Shown here: positions 61,438 to 61,637 of the stretch, one piece after another
How the letters are laid out: each line of letters opens with the position of its first letter
Numbering within the stretch: the stretch's first letter is position 1
DNA from: DATCIH01 sp036507955
GTDB taxonomy: Bacteria > Bacillota > Clostridia > Clostridiales > Clostridiaceae
Direction of reading: 5' to 3'
Assembly: GCA_036507955.1 (NCBI GenBank)
Contig: DATCIH010000181.1
Span: forward strand, 1 to 61,637
Length of the DNA: 61,637 bases
Made by a program: the position numbers and the translations under genes
The notes under the pieces: model-generated
Told to the model about the DNA's origin: nothing
The model's database searches: none
The model's input: only the letters and a program-made list of their open reading frames with translations

Positions 61438-61475
61438 ATAGCAGAAGCTTTAAATACTTCTGCTATCTATTTTTT
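61438..61475. terminator. Hairpin near the window end
   Basis: ATAGCAGAAG (61438-61447) pairs perfectly with CTTCTGCTAT (61457-61466), followed by CTATTTTTTATT. No gene next to it is in the window, so it may end a transcript from beyond or be a leftover. Confidence 0.6.
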
Positions 61476-61637
61476 ATTATTTAATTCGCTTTAAAAGAAT
61501 AGAACTAAACCGCTAATAGCGGTGGCTGAGATTTGTAATCCCGGAAGGTGTCTGTAAAACCTAAAGTCTCTAATAAAAGTAAAAGTAATACCTATTAAAA
61601 ATAAATATTACTTTCATATCATGAGCACTTACTTTAT

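Noticed and set aside
46661..61637. CRISPR array or cas genes inside the Tn7-like element
   Set aside because: I looked for regularly spaced direct repeats and Cas-like proteins. None is present in the visible part; the three ~20-bp repeats at 46681-46738 are contiguous without spacers and fit TnsB sites.

Overview
The window is AT-rich, low-GC Firmicute DNA and looks like a butyrate-forming, spore-forming clostridium (Clostridium sensu lato). The evidence is the ptb-buk pair for butyrate, a CwlD-type cortex amidase, a glmS ribozyme, a c-di-AMP (ydaO-type) riboswitch, four-Cys S4, S14, L36 and L24, and a thioredoxin reductase that lacks the NADPH-binding motifs. Genus is inferred; no rRNA is present.

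Positions 1-16200 hold the end of tuf and then the long S10-spc-alpha ribosomal cluster in the usual order (rpsJ to rplQ). It includes secY, adk, map, a KOW-domain gene, infA and rpoA. Two genes are very short: rpmD (9191-9370, TTG start) and rpmJ (13162-13275). Positions 16279-20493 carry the ECF transporter module ecfA1-ecfA2-ecfT, truA, then rplM-rpsI behind a clear promoter and an L13-type leader.

Positions 20600-44200 are housekeeping and metabolic genes: cwlD, a two-subunit class I fumarase/tartrate dehydratase, an orphan citX-like gene, a TPR protein, a fructose PTS operon that includes enzyme I, thioredoxin with its flavoprotein reductase, a SleB-like wall hydrolase under a c-di-AMP riboswitch, an unknown membrane-anchored protein, cdaA-cdaR (c-di-AMP synthesis), a COG2509-type flavoprotein, ptb-buk, threonine aldolase, a YhbD-like regulator with a bactofilin-like protein, glmM, a cyclase-family hydrolase and zwf. 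The c-di-AMP cyclase and a c-di-AMP-responsive wall hydrolase lie within 1.5 kb of each other. Amino-sugar genes glmM and glmS flank zwf.

From 44388 a promoter and glmS ribozyme lead into glmS. A Tn7-like transposon sits directly behind its stop codon. It has a TGTGGG end at 46661 with three tandem ~20-bp repeats, then tniQ (short), tnsA, tnsB, tnsC and a long tniQ/tnsD, all on the + strand. The transposase is apparently intact (TnsA E/D/K, TnsB D/D/E, TnsC Walker A and B). It has two different TniQ proteins, the arrangement expected of an element with two target-selection routes: a TnsD-like protein for the glmS site and a second, short TniQ for something else. No cas genes or CRISPR array are visible before the window ends, and I could not find the distal transposon end.

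Downstream (54400-61637) come a decayed IS200/IS605 TnpB remnant, a TetR regulator with a clear operator, a heterodimeric ABC exporter pair, a MITE-like inverted-repeat element, and GrpB-family and DinB-like genes on the minus strand. These may be transposon cargo or chromosome. The last ~770 bases show no gene.
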